A model generated the notes under the pieces. It had not been told where the DNA came from, searched no databases, and was given only the letters and a program-made list of their open reading frames with translations. Shown here one piece after another: positions 9,629-18,590 of a DNA stretch of 64,000 nucleotides. The first letter of the stretch is position 1, and the number at the start of each line of letters is the position of its first letter. The stretch comes from a candidate division FCPU426 bacterium. Its GTDB lineage: Bacteria > Oederibacteriota > Muellerivitia > Muellerivitales > Muellerivitaceae. The stretch is from the NCBI GenBank assembly GCA_003152075.1, contig PLZG01000064.1:64031-128030 (forward strand), written 5' to 3'. Made by a program: the position numbers and the translations under genes.

Positions 9629-9985
9629 TCGCAACAAAGAGGCACCAATTCCTTGTTACTGTTTCCATTCCTATGGGAATGGAAGCGACCAAATCACATG
9701 CTTCGCCCGGTAGGCTCGGCATAGGACGGGCATCATAAACGCCCTTCGTGGAATTGGCACACCCAAGGCATGCGCCTCAGCGCCAGACCTTTTAAATTTG
9801 GGCCTGGCACACTCAAACCTTGTGCCTCGGCTTGATGCCTCGACACAGAGGCTGAGGTTTCGGCACAGGGGCCCCCTTATTCCTTGCCTGGATACTTGCA
9901 ATTTCAAACCAACCGGGTTGGAATGTCCTGAAATGGTGGGCCAAATTGAATATCGGGAACAAACCCCCCAACAAAAGGAGCCGCT
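9629..9985. repeat. Repeat-rich intergenic region with element C1 (9805-9851)
   Basis: It contains a perfect hairpin TTCCATTCC/GGAATGGAA at about 9665-9686 and several GC-rich stretches such as GGCACAC-CAAA and GCCTCGGCTTGA. The segment around 9805-9851 recurs at about 18498-18542 (GGCACACCCAAAGCT ... CTCGGCTTGAGGCCTCG). There is no credible gene. The end holds AAAGGAG, the binding site of the aldo/keto reductase gene. Confidence 0.55.
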
Positions 9986-10951
9986 ATGCCGCTGAAAAAC
10001 AGGATCTTGGGCAAAACGAACATTACCGTGGCCGAAATGGGCCTGGGGTTATGGGCCGTCCAGGGCTCCGAATGGGGCAAGGCCGACGACAAGGAAAGCC
10101 TGGAGGCCATCGAGAAGGCGCTCGGGATGGGCGCCAATTTTTTCGACACTTCCGACGTTTATGGGGACGGGCACAGCGAAGAACTGCTGGGACAAGCCAT
10201 GAAGGGCTGGCGCGGGAAATTCGTGGTTTCCACCAAGATCGGCTGGAGGGGCTTTACCGACGGCCACAGCGGTTACACCACCGTCGACAAGCTCATCGCG
10301 GGGATCGAATCCAACCTGAAACGCCTGCAGACCGACTACCTGGACATCCTTTTCAGCCACATCAACTTCCACGAATCCACCATGCCCGTCTTCGTGGAGG
10401 GCTTCGCCAAGCTGCAAAAACAGGGCAAGCTGAAGGGTTACGGGGTCAGCACCAGCGATTTCGAGTACCTCAAGAAATTCAACGCCGACGGCGGTTGTTC
10501 GGTGGTGCAGATCGATTACAGCATCCTCAACCGCACCCCCGAGGCCGACATACTGCCCTACTGCGCCGAGGAAAAGATCGGCCTGGTCATCCGGGGCCCC
10601 CTGGCCATGGGCCTTTTGGCGGGCAAGTTCACGAAGGATTCGAAGTTTGAGCAGGGGGATTTCAGGCGCAACTGGATCGAAAAGCCCGACCAGAACAAGG
10701 TATTCCTGGAAGACCTGGCGAAGGTGGAAAAATTGAAGGCGGTGGCGGGGGGGAAGAGCCTAGCCCAGCTGGCGCTTCAGTTTACCCTAGCCCACCCGGC
10801 AGTATCGGTGGTCATTCCGGGCGCGAAAAACCCCAAACAGGTGGAAGCCAACGTTTCCGCCGGGCTCTTGCCGCCTTTAAGCCCCGCCGAGCTTAAAGAG
10901 CTGGACTCCATCACCCCGCCCAACGGGGGCCGGAAGATTTGGCCGGCTTAG
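9986..10951 (+). CDS. Aldo/keto reductase
   Basis: A 321-residue NADPH-dependent TIM-barrel reductase for aldehydes or ketones. The catalytic tetrad is visible: Asp54 and Tyr59 (FFDTSDVYG), Lys84 (VSTKIG) and His125 (ILFSHIN). The C-terminal coenzyme motif VVIPGAKNPKQVEAN, which binds the phosphate of NADPH, is present. Length and motifs fit the YajO/Tas-like branch of the superfamily. AAAGGAG lies eight bases before the ATG. It is monocistronic, with repeat-rich regions on both sides. Substrate unknown; a role in carbonyl detoxification is general family inference. Confidence 0.93.
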   Translation: MPLKNRILGKTNITVAEMGLGLWAVQGSEWGKADDKESLEAIEKALGMGANFFDTSDVYGDGHSEELLGQAMKGWRGKFVVSTKIGWRGFTDGHSGYTTVDKLIAGIESNLKRLQTDYLDILFSHINFHESTMPVFVEGFAKLQKQGKLKGYGVSTSDFEYLKKFNADGGCSVVQIDYSILNRTPEADILPYCAEEKIGLVIRGPLAMGLLAGKFTKDSKFEQGDFRRNWIEKPDQNKVFLEDLAKVEKLKAVAGGKSLAQLALQFTLAHPAVSVVIPGAKNPKQVEANVSAGLLPPLSPAELKELDSITPPNGGRKIWPA

Positions 10952-11436
10952 TAACGAACAAAGGGGTTCCTGAAGTAGACCCACTTTGCGCGGAACCCAA
11001 GGGGGTCGTTCTGGAGATTATCCAGAATGAGGGGACCACTCTTGAAAATTTCAAGAATCTATCCCCACTCTACCCGTTCAATTCTTCCAATGTGGTTTCG
11101 GCGCAATTTATTGGCAGAATAGCCATCCAAAGGGCACCAATTCCTTTTTCCGCTTGGAATTGGTACAACCAAACCGTGGGCCTCGGCTTGTGGCCTTGGC
11201 CCAGGTGCTTACGAAAAATAAGGATTTCCTTCAAAAACGGTTTTGCTAGCCAGTTGGCGACCTTCGAGCTGGACTTAGCCTTGCGGCACGGGCGTGAATT
11301 ATCCGAGTTGGTGGATTGGGCTTTGGCTGGCAACGACCCCGGAATGTTTTATGTGGATTCCGATCAAATGGCTTGAAACCGCTTGCCCATTGAGAGATAG
11401 ACTTCCACGGAACCATCTTTACCTGACCCAGGCCCG
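10952..11436. other. Intergenic region with hairpins
   Basis: An ORF covering 10939-11376 exists, but it overlaps the end of the reductase and has no family resemblance, so I leave it out. A perfect inverted repeat ACCAATTCC (11136-11144) / GGAATTGGT (11156-11164) is present. GCCTCGGCTTGTGGCCTTGG nearby resembles element C. The region may also hold remnants of a lost gene. Confidence 0.4.
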
Positions 11437-12585
11437 CTAGGGAAATAAGCTCCAATAAATCGCCGTGTTTACACCGGTAGAAGGTCCGGTTATTCCATAA
11501 ACCATTCCTCCCCCCTTTGAAAAACCAACCGCGTTGAAGTAATTCGAGCCCGTATTAAAGGTAACGGATTTAGAGAGGGTATGGGACGCGACGGAATAAA
11601 CCACAAGTCCGGGGTGGAAGGCGGTCAGGAAATATTGACTGTCGGAAGTAAAATCCCCCGATTGATTGTTGGGAAGGTAGCCGTTCCAGGAGCCCAGCAG
11701 GGTATTTAAGTTGGATGCGGGCAAATCACTTATCGGAGGGGAAGACCGTTGGACGGCCAAGTGGTTTCCGTCGGGAGAAACGCTCATCTGGTAAGAATAA
11801 CTCACGGGAAAAGTGACCGACTGGCTCAGGCTAAGGGCGTAAGTTGAGGAATTAAACCCGAAACTTTGAATCACCGGGGGGCTCACCATATCGTCATCGA
11901 TATAGAGTATTTGATGGCCTGGATCATAGTTCAAATAAGAGGCGGTCAGGGAATAGGTGGTCAGGGCCGCTCCAGCTACCCCGTCCACTAGCGCGACATT
12001 AAAGTTGGATATGCGCACGAATGCCTGCCCGCTATTTCCCACGATGATGTATTCCACGTAATTACTGAAGCTGATGGTGGCAATGGCGCCATTGGATATA
12101 TTGACCCGGGCCAAGCTGTTCGTGCCGGCCAGTCCAACGTAAAGCAGGGAGTTCGCGTAGTCATAAGCCATGGTGCCGGGTGGGTTGGAAAGTTGGAAGG
12201 TTTGGCTGACACTTTGGGAAAGCACGTTAAAAAGGACGATCTGGTCGGTGGTCGTGTTTCCTAATAGTACCCAACCATTGCAAAGCGGGACGAATCCCCC
12301 GCTGGCATAAGGCAGGTTGAGGTATCCGGAAGGTGGAAAACTGGCCGTGCTATCCGTTCCGCCGCAGTTATAGGGACCGATGACCAATGGAGTAATCGTT
12401 CCTGTCGGCGTGAAAGTGGCTGTCACAGTGAACGTTTTGGTGGGTGGTGAAGTGTTGGTCGGTGTAAATGTATTGGTTATTGTGGGTGTTGGTACCGGGC
12501 TTTTGGGAGTAATGACGATAGGATTACAGGAAAGCATTAGGAATGTTCCCAATGAGATAAAGAAAAATAAAAAGATATATTTCAT
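11437..12585 (-). CDS. Lipoprotein with short Thr/Pro spacer and propeller-like domain
   Basis: A 382-residue exported lipoprotein. The signal peptide ends in LMLSCN, and the mature protein begins CNPIVITPK. A short Thr/Pro spacer (about 28-65) precedes a domain with repeats such as PPGTMAYDYANSLLYVGLAG and MSVSPDGNHLAV, typical of YncE/WD40-like propellers. It is a clear paralogue of the product of 14087-15304: same mature N-terminus, VPLCNGWVL and GGGLVYG motifs. The two genes point outward from a TPR/beta-barrel gene between them. Function unknown; cell-surface binding is likely. Confidence 0.78.
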   Translation of the reverse strand: MKYIFLFFFISLGTFLMLSCNPIVITPKSPVPTPTITNTFTPTNTSPPTKTFTVTATFTPTGTITPLVIGPYNCGGTDSTASFPPSGYLNLPYASGGFVPLCNGWVLLGNTTTDQIVLFNVLSQSVSQTFQLSNPPGTMAYDYANSLLYVGLAGTNSLARVNISNGAIATISFSNYVEYIIVGNSGQAFVRISNFNVALVDGVAGAALTTYSLTASYLNYDPGHQILYIDDDMVSPPVIQSFGFNSSTYALSLSQSVTFPVSYSYQMSVSPDGNHLAVQRSSPPISDLPASNLNTLLGSWNGYLPNNQSGDFTSDSQYFLTAFHPGLVVYSVASHTLSKSVTFNTGSNYFNAVGFSKGGGMVYGITGPSTGVNTAIYWSLFP

Positions 12586-12823
12586 TTTGACCTGGCGATG
12601 ACCTGGTTATTCTTCGTCCGGTAACAAACGTATTAAATTAAAAAGAGTGATCCTGGATATATTAACACGGCCAAGAATAATCCGATGGCTGCTATTGGGT
12701 TACCTGGCCGCAAGATTCAAAAGATCATGTTTTTCCGACGCAATAATCCACAAATTTTCTTGTTCCGATCAAGCTCAGCCGTCAGAATAACCCCGAATTA
12801 ATTTTGCCGCATTAAGGCTAATT

Positions 12824-14035
12824 ATGTTTAGGCGCTTCCTTTGGATGATGGTTTTGGGGTTTTTTCTATTGTCGGGAAACGTTGTAAAAGCCCAAACGGA
12901 TAATTCCAGTGATTTTCAAAAGGGCTTAACCGCCTACGACCTGGGTGACTTTCAACAGGCCCTTTTGTATTTCAATAAGGCTATCGCTAATAATCCGAAT
13001 TCCTGGCAGGCTTACCTAGTGGAAGGCTACTGTTATTTCCACCTGGGCCAGGACATCCAGATGAAACTGGCCCTTTTTGAAAGCTTGCGCCTTCACCCGG
13101 ACAATCCGGAATTGAAGACTTTCATGAGCAATCTTCCGGGGAAGGGAAGTAGTTCTACCAACGCACAGGTCCAATCCCCTCCCGCTGTACCTACCCTTGC
13201 CAGCCCAACCCCGGAGACCGCCAAGGCCAAGAAAATAAAGTTGGGGGATGAGGATATAGAAGCGGCCCCTTCCAAGACTCCAACTACGGGCGCCGACTTA
13301 ACGAATGCCAATCTTAGGGAAAAATGGGGTTCTTCTTCCTGGCTGAAAATAACGGGTGGATTGGGTTATGGGGCCTTGGGGGACTTGGCCAATGCGGCTA
13401 ATGTTTGGAACCAGGAAATCGCCCAAGCAAGGGCTCAGGGAACCGCCTCCTTTTCCAACGTTGGTTACCGGTTTGTTTTGGAGGGTGGGATACCCTTGGA
13501 TAAGACGAATTCGTGGAGTGTCCAGGCGGATTTTGAAACAGGCCATAACTTTGAAGCTTCTTTAGTTTATTCTTCCCCCGTCACCCAAAATATCAGCCCA
13601 CAGCTTTTGGCTTTCGGCATGAATTATTATCACTACTTCCCCTACGAATCCGGCCGGTTTTTCCTAATGGGAGGAGTCTTCTTTGGGGAGGCGCTGGTTA
13701 ATTTTTATTCCGACGATCCCATTGAAACCGATTCAGGGGTTTTGACCGGAAACAGTTTTGGGTTTAATTTGGGGTTTGGAAATGAATTGAAAATTTCCCC
13801 TTCAACCGGTTTTGAAATTTCAGGCCGGTTTCGATATTTAACTATTTCCCAAGTCCGGAATAATTACCTTGTAACTTCCTACAGCAACACTGGACAGGTT
13901 GTACTGGCCGCGGACGCGAACGGGAATTTGGGACTGGCGGATACTCGATCGATTGGGCAAGGCGGCTTGAGATATGCCACTGTTGATTTCACCGGGTTCA
14001 ACTTGAATTGCGGGTTTGTTTTTCATTTGTTTTAG
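12824..14035 (+). CDS. TPR plus outer-membrane beta-barrel protein
   Basis: A 403-residue protein with a cleavable signal peptide (about 1-24). TPR-like repeats at about 30-105 (GLTAYDLGDFQQALLYFNKAI) are followed by a Pro/Thr/Ala linker. From about 170 to the end, alternating hydrophobic and aromatic strands form a probable beta-barrel, finishing in FVFHLF with a terminal Phe, the usual outer-membrane insertion signal. It lies between two divergent paralogous lipoprotein genes, so it may help anchor or export them. That link rests on gene order alone. Confidence 0.7.
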   Translation: MFRRFLWMMVLGFFLLSGNVVKAQTDNSSDFQKGLTAYDLGDFQQALLYFNKAIANNPNSWQAYLVEGYCYFHLGQDIQMKLALFESLRLHPDNPELKTFMSNLPGKGSSSTNAQVQSPPAVPTLASPTPETAKAKKIKLGDEDIEAAPSKTPTTGADLTNANLREKWGSSSWLKITGGLGYGALGDLANAANVWNQEIAQARAQGTASFSNVGYRFVLEGGIPLDKTNSWSVQADFETGHNFEASLVYSSPVTQNISPQLLAFGMNYYHYFPYESGRFFLMGGVFFGEALVNFYSDDPIETDSGVLTGNSFGFNLGFGNELKISPSTGFEISGRFRYLTISQVRNNYLVTSYSNTGQVVLAADANGNLGLADTRSIGQGGLRYATVDFTGFNLNCGFVFHLF

Positions 14036-14086
14036 GCGCTCTTTTTGGGGCTTGAGGATGATTGGTTTTTCGGGAGTGCGTATTAG

Positions 14087-15304
14087 ATGAGAAGAATAAA
14101 AATTTATTTAATTTTGATGTTGATGGGATTCTTGGCTTTTGCATGCAATCCTGTGGTCATCACTCCTAAAATCTCCCAGTCCTTCGTGGCTACCGGGACG
14201 GCCACGATAACCCGGGTTTTTACCCAAACCTACACCCCGACCTGGACACCCACCGGTTCCTATACCTACACCCCGACCCTTTCGCCGACGCCAACTTTCA
14301 CTTTTACTCTCACCCCCACCTTTACCCCTGCTTTCACCTTTACCGCCACTTTCACACCGCCCCCAATGGACGGGGGCTGCACCCAAGACAATTTAACCGG
14401 CATAGGATCCAGCGGAACCTACGGGGTTGGTTACCCGACGAGTATCGTGCCCTTGTGCAACGGCTGGGTCTTGGCCGCGGAGAGTAACCGGGTGCAGGCG
14501 TTCAACGTGGTTTATCAGACCCTAGGGGCCAGTTATCCCCTGAGCTCCCCGCCTGGCGATATGGCCTATGACCCGAGCACCCAAACCCTTTGGGTCATCC
14601 TGGCCAACCTGCCAACCGTCGCCAAGATTAATGTGGGAACCGGGGTGATTTCCTATGTTACGCTGACCGGGGATGGGGCTCATTTGGCGGCGGCGGCCAA
14701 TGGTTGCGCCTTTGTTTCGCTTCAAGCCAGCACTTATGTCGTCGTCAACTACATCAATGGGACCGGGTCGGTGGCCGGAAGCGTTACTATTTCGGACATT
14801 TTTGTGAACGCCTTTATCGCGTGCAATTCCGCGGGGACGACGCTTTATGCGGGGCCCCAGGCCCTGGTAGGGGGCTACACCGGCGAATATTCCTTCAATA
14901 CCACGACCTTCGCCCTGGGCCTAATCGCCCTGGTGGACGGCTATTCGCAGAATGGGCAGGAAATGGAACTTTCGTCCGATGGAAACCACCTGGCTTATCC
15001 GAACGGAGGAGGGAATGGTCCCGGCTATTCGATTTATGATTTGATGGGCTCAAATATCAACAGCAATTACGGCGCCTGGGTGACGGGACCCTATCCCACC
15101 TCGGCGGGTTTTTCCCCCGATTCCGCTAATTTCGTGGCCACCAACGGGACGGACCTGCAGGTTTTCAGCGTCGCGACCCATGCGGTGAGCAAGCCCACCT
15201 GGACGGGGGTGGGGAATTTGAAAGTGACGCGCTTTTCGCTGGGTGGGGGGTTGGTCTATGGTTTGCAAACGCCCGGCACGATTTTTTGGGAAACCTTTCC
15301 TTAA
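14087..15304 (+). CDS. Lipoprotein with long Thr/Pro spacer and propeller-like domain
   Basis: A 405-residue lipoprotein. The signal peptide ends LAFAC, and the mature end CNPVVITPK is almost the same as in the 11437-12585 product. Residues 30-95 are a Thr/Pro/Phe spacer (TFTFTLTPT), longer than in the paralogue. The remaining region has propeller-like repeats (PPGDMAYDPSTQTLWVILA, MELSSDGNHLAYP). GGAG at about 14074 may be the ribosome binding site. It follows the TPR/barrel gene by about 50 bases in the same direction, so the two are probably co-transcribed. The difference in spacer length between paralogues fits repeat expansion. Confidence 0.78.
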   Translation: MRRIKIYLILMLMGFLAFACNPVVITPKISQSFVATGTATITRVFTQTYTPTWTPTGSYTYTPTLSPTPTFTFTLTPTFTPAFTFTATFTPPPMDGGCTQDNLTGIGSSGTYGVGYPTSIVPLCNGWVLAAESNRVQAFNVVYQTLGASYPLSSPPGDMAYDPSTQTLWVILANLPTVAKINVGTGVISYVTLTGDGAHLAAAANGCAFVSLQASTYVVVNYINGTGSVAGSVTISDIFVNAFIACNSAGTTLYAGPQALVGGYTGEYSFNTTTFALGLIALVDGYSQNGQEMELSSDGNHLAYPNGGGNGPGYSIYDLMGSNINSNYGAWVTGPYPTSAGFSPDSANFVATNGTDLQVFSVATHAVSKPTWTGVGNLKVTRFSLGGGLVYGLQTPGTIFWETFP

Positions 15305-15473
15305 ATATTTTCCCACCAAATGGAGTCAGTGGTTCGACTCCTTTGGGATGGCCGTCGAAGTTGCCGGGTGTAAACTAGTGTCCTAGGACGTTCACCCTTC
15401 CACCAAGGTGGCCCATTCGACTCCCTTCGGTCGCTCAGGGTTCGCCCCTGGAGAAATTAGGAGAAAGCTAAAT

Positions 15474-15908
15474 ATGAATTATTCCAAATTCACGATCCTA
15501 TTCGCGGATGACGAGCCCTCGATCCGGCGGATCTATGAAAAGTCCTTTGCCCGGGAAGGCTTCAAGGTCATCCTTTGCGAGAACGCGGGCCAAGTGCTGG
15601 AAAAGTTGGGGCAACAGAAAGTGGACCTGATGGTCCTGGACCTACAGATGCCAGGGATGGACGAGATGGACCTTTTCAAGATCCTCCGGGAAAAGTACCC
15701 CGCTATCCCGGCCTTGGTGGTGTCCGGGGTATATTCAGGTTTGGTGGATAATTTCGCCGCGGAGGGTTACGACATGATCACCTTCTTTAACAAGCCCGCG
15801 CCCTTAATCGAATTGAAGCAGAGCATCTTCAAACTGCTTAAAATTGAGGCCCTTGGCGCCTTCATTGGCGTCGATAAGGAAGTGGATAATCCTCACAAGG
15901 ATTCGTAA
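15474..15908 (+). CDS. Single-domain response regulator (CheY-like receiver)
   Basis: A 144-residue protein of one receiver domain, with the acidic pair Asp12/Asp13, phosphoacceptor Asp56 (LDLQMPG), Ser84 and Lys107 all in place. There is no output domain, so it acts by protein contact. The last 25 residues are an unassigned tail. I chose ATG 15474, which has AGGAGA just before it, over an upstream in-frame ATG at 15408 that would add residues encoded by a GC-rich hairpin repeat. No cognate kinase is adjacent. Confidence 0.88.
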   Translation: MNYSKFTILFADDEPSIRRIYEKSFAREGFKVILCENAGQVLEKLGQQKVDLMVLDLQMPGMDEMDLFKILREKYPAIPALVVSGVYSGLVDNFAAEGYDMITFFNKPAPLIELKQSIFKLLKIEALGAFIGVDKEVDNPHKDS

Positions 15909-16241
15909 AAGCCGGTTGGATCAAAGAGTCCCCACTGCGCCATCCCCCTGCGCCAAGGCTTCTGGGGACAGGCGGCTTCGTGGGGCAAGCAGGTTGTAGT
16001 TCTCCCGATGGGGAATAACTGACAAGTTTTTAAATATTTGTCGAAAGCCTAAAAACAAACCCTAAAAAACATCCGGCTTCCTAGAAACTTTTCCTAAAAC
16101 CAACAACTATTACCACATATTCGCCGGGCTTTAGAAACGAAAATAAGGCTCTTCATGGCCATGTTCCCTGTTTTCCGGAAAACATCCCTGGCATTTGTTA
16201 TGCATTAAATTTAAAGGGGAGAAAGACCCAAAAGGAGTGCC
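15909..16241. repeat. Intergenic region holding repeat copy A3 (15931-15992)
   Basis: The stretch 15931-15992 (CATCCCCCTGCGCCAAGGCT, then GGGGACAGGCGGCTTCG) is a shortened relative of the direct repeats at 7498 and 7958. The remainder is AT-rich and leads to AAGGAG before the next gene. No ORF seen. Confidence 0.5.
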
Positions 16242-16454
16242 GTGAAAAACAAAGTTCTTAAGCACATCTTGAAGAAGGAAAAGTGGGTGTTGGTGGAAAC
16301 CGTCACTGACTTCGAGAAATTCCTCAAGAGCTTAGACGATAATTGGAAACTCAAGGAGGGCATTGAGCCCCCCAGCTTTACCGATTGGGTCGACCATTAC
16401 TACGAGCACTTGCTGAAGGAACTTGGGCCCTTGAGCGGGCCAATTTTTTCCTGA
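16242..16454 (+). CDS. Small hypothetical protein
   Basis: A 70-residue charged, soluble protein starting at GTG, with AAAAGGAG about five bases upstream. I do not recognise the family. The sequence has a Lys-rich N-terminus, a central ETVTDFEKFLKSL helix and an acidic, Trp-containing C-terminal half. It stands alone between repeat-rich DNA and the convergent HxlR gene. The binding site makes translation credible. Confidence 0.6.
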   Translation: MKNKVLKHILKKEKWVLVETVTDFEKFLKSLDDNWKLKEGIEPPSFTDWVDHYYEHLLKELGPLSGPIFS

Positions 16455-16514
16455 ATCTTTCCCGGACAAGCCGCTCATTCCCCATTCAGTCTTCACTTCA
16501 CCCCTTGTGGATTA

Positions 16515-16946
16515 TTACCCTGACACCTTCTCCTTAGAGCCTTCCAACATCTTGGCGTGCTTGAAACCCCACTTGCCCATCGAGACATAGACTTCCTTTA
16601 AATCAGCCCCTTCATCAGTCAGGCGGTATTCCACCTTGGGCGGAACCTCAGGATAAACCTTGCGGTTCACAATACCGTCCTTTTCCATTTCCCGCAGGGT
16701 CAAGGTGAGCATCCGCTGGGTGACGCCGGGGATCTTTCGTTTCAACTCCCCGAACCGGACCGTTCCGTTCATTCCCAGGTGAAACAAGACCAGCATCTTC
16801 CATTTGCCCCCGATGATATCCAGCACCTTTTCCATCATAAGGTCGCCCTTTTCACGGTCGACGTGTCCCAGGCAGTCCTTGAACTGGGGCAGGGGACCCT
16901 TCCCGGATGGTTTTGAGAACTTAATGCTGACAATTTTCGGTTTCAT
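16515..16946 (-). CDS. HxlR-family transcriptional regulator
   Basis: A 143-residue winged-helix regulator. The family core is clear: IGGKWKMLVLFHL, RFGELKRKIPGVTQRMLT, then the wing PPKVEYRLTDEG. It has a single cysteine, Cys25, just before the core. In the family member YodB, an N-terminal cysteine senses quinones and other electrophiles, so thiol sensing is possible here. It is divergent from a DoxX gene, an arrangement also known for YodB/CatR targets. An inverted repeat in the shared intergenic region could be its operator. Confidence 0.9.
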   Translation of the reverse strand: MKPKIVSIKFSKPSGKGPLPQFKDCLGHVDREKGDLMMEKVLDIIGGKWKMLVLFHLGMNGTVRFGELKRKIPGVTQRMLTLTLREMEKDGIVNRKVYPEVPPKVEYRLTDEGADLKEVYVSMGKWGFKHAKMLEGSKEKVSG

Positions 16947-16954
16947 TTTTGTGC

Positions 16955-17020
16955 CTACCTATCAAATTTGTGTCTACTTTTCTTTTGAACCCCTACGCAC
17001 TACATTCAGCACATAGGTAG
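16955..17020. promoter_or_regulatory. Divergent promoter region with inverted repeat, likely HxlR operator
   Basis: CTACCTAT at 16955-16962 and its exact reverse complement ATAGGTAG at 17013-17020 lie near the two gene starts. Between them is a partial repetition, TTTGTG(C/T)CTAC. The 100-base region separates divergent HxlR and DoxX genes, where such regulators usually bind. Assignment is from position and symmetry only. Confidence 0.5.
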
Positions 17021-17047
17021 TTTAAATCAAGTGTGAGGGAGGAAGTC

Positions 17048-17443
17048 ATGAAAATCGCGATCGTTGTTAGCCGGGCTTTGCTGGGAATTGGTTTCATCAT
17101 TTTTGGGCTCAATATTCTTCACCCCTTTTTGCCGATGCCGGCGCCACCCGCGGGTTCCTTGCCGGCTCAATTCATGGGCGTGATGTATCCAACCCATTGG
17201 ATGGAGCTCGTCGGTGTTTTCCAATTGGTCGGCGGGTTATTAGTGCTGGCCGGCCGTACCGCGCCTTTGGGCCTGGTGTTGCTGGGTCCGGTTCTCGTCA
17301 ACATTTTAGCCTTCCACATTTTGATCATGGGTGGCCAAGGCATTCAACCCGGATTGGTGTTCTCTTTGCTCGAGATCTTTTTGGTCTACGCCTACCGCAA
17401 TCACTTTAGGGCCATTTTTACGACGAACGCTTTGCCGGCTTAA
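17048..17443 (+). CDS. DoxX-family membrane protein
   Basis: A 131-residue protein with four hydrophobic segments, the usual DoxX layout, beginning at ATG 17048 after GAGGAAG. DoxX-like proteins are small inner-membrane proteins, some linked to quinone, thiosulfate or oxidative-stress metabolism. It is transcribed away from HxlR and followed after 62 bases by pirin, so a DoxX-pirin operon under HxlR control is likely. A second DoxX-type gene is at 49274. Confidence 0.82.
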   Translation: MKIAIVVSRALLGIGFIIFGLNILHPFLPMPAPPAGSLPAQFMGVMYPTHWMELVGVFQLVGGLLVLAGRTAPLGLVLLGPVLVNILAFHILIMGGQGIQPGLVFSLLEIFLVYAYRNHFRAIFTTNALPA

Positions 17444-17505
17444 CAGGACTTGGATAAGCCGGGCCTCAATCAAAAAGAGACCGGGAATCTCAAAGGAGGA
17501 TTGTC

Positions 17506-18363
17506 ATGGATCAAAATGAAAAGAAGCTTAAAACCATTATTTCCGGGCGAAAGATCATCGCCCGCACGCGCGGGAACAACCACGGCCCAATCACGCGGAT
17601 CGTCAGTCCGTCCAACCGGATCGCCGAATTGATCAAGCCGTTCGTCTTTCTCGATTACTTCAAGCACGATGGGACGTTCGAAGGCTTTGGCCTGCACCCC
17701 CATTCGGGCATCGCCACGCTGACATATATCATCGAGGGAGCGGTGAACTACATTGACACCTCCGGCAAGACCGGAGTGGTGCCGCCCGGTGGCCTGGAAT
17801 GGATGAAAGCCGGGGGAGGCGCCTGGCATGGCGGCAGGGGCAAGGGAACTGGGCCCAAGAGCGGCTTCCAGTTGTGGATTTCGCTTCCGCCCGGCATTGA
17901 GGAAGAAGCATCGGAGAGCCTCTACGCCTCGCCCGAGGAAGTGAAGGTCCAGGGCAACGTTCGGGTCCTTCTGGGGTCCTACGGCGAAGCCAAGAGCCCC
18001 TTTGAGACGCCGGCCTCGATGAATTATTACCAGGTGCTGCTAAAAAATGGCGAACGCTGGCATTACGAGCCGCCCAAAGGCCATAAGGTCGCCTGGGTCT
18101 ACCCCTATAAGGGATCGCTGAGGGCGGGGGAGATCATCGAGAATGCGGAGCTGGCGGTGTTTGAGTCGTCCGAAACCGCCATCGATATCGAGGCGGTGGG
18201 CGAGACGGCCTTCATGTTCGGCTCCGCGGTGCCGCATGTTTACCCGCTGGTGCTGGGCCGTTATTCGGTCCACACCAACGCGCAAGCGCTGGAGGACAGC
18301 GAAAAGCATATTCTCCAGATCGAGAGGCGCTTGATCGAAGATGGGAAGTTGAGTTTTACTTAA
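17506..18363 (+). CDS. Pirin-family bicupin protein
   Basis: A 285-residue pirin homologue with N- and C-terminal cupin domains. The metal-binding motif is partly present: His64 and His66 (HPHSG) and His108 (AWHGG). The usual glutamate ligand two residues after the last His is Gly110 here. Some pirins act as quercetin 2,3-dioxygenases, but the altered ligand makes activity uncertain. AAAGGAGG lies well placed before the ATG. It follows the DoxX gene and ends at a strong terminator, which closes the likely HxlR-controlled operon. Confidence 0.88.
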   Translation: MDQNEKKLKTIISGRKIIARTRGNNHGPITRIVSPSNRIAELIKPFVFLDYFKHDGTFEGFGLHPHSGIATLTYIIEGAVNYIDTSGKTGVVPPGGLEWMKAGGGAWHGGRGKGTGPKSGFQLWISLPPGIEEEASESLYASPEEVKVQGNVRVLLGSYGEAKSPFETPASMNYYQVLLKNGERWHYEPPKGHKVAWVYPYKGSLRAGEIIENAELAVFESSETAIDIEAVGETAFMFGSAVPHVYPLVLGRYSVHTNAQALEDSEKHILQIERRLIEDGKLSFT

Positions 18364-18376
18364 ATATTTGATAAAT

Positions 18377-18413
18377 AAAAGGCCGGACCGCCTTTAAGCG
18401 GCCCGGCCTTTTT
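18377..18413 (+). terminator. Rho-independent terminator after pirin
   Basis: AAAAGGCCGGACCGC pairs with GCGGCCCGGCCTTTT across a six-base loop, with one mismatch, and is followed by a T-run. It starts 13 bases after the pirin stop codon. Confidence 0.92.
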
Positions 18414-18497
18414 GTTGGTCTCCTTTGTTTTAGTGCGGGAAGAGTGTCCGGAATTGGGCCGGTCCCTTTTTGGCCATCGTAAACTCTGGCCGCGGAT

Positions 18498-18542
18498 CGG
18501 CACACCCAAAGCTCGCCACTCGGCTTGAGGCCTCGTGGCAGG
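18498..18542. repeat. Dispersed repeat, element C2
   Basis: This matches part of the 9805-9851 segment (GGCACAC-CAAA ... CTCGGCTTGA-GCCTCG). It lies between the pirin terminator and the CDGSH gene. It is probably a family of GC-rich hairpin elements; two copies are clear here. Confidence 0.5.
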
Positions 18543-18590
18543 GGGCGGGTCGCCAGGGAAATAAGTCTTCACCAGGAAAGAGGGTGCGTT

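Noticed and set aside
10939-11376. 145-codon ORF after the aldo/keto reductase
   Set aside because: Overlaps the reductase end, lacks a binding site, and covers hairpin repeats.
15318-15450. tRNA-like GGTTCGACTCC segments
   Set aside because: Only local hairpins; no acceptor, D or anticodon arms around them.
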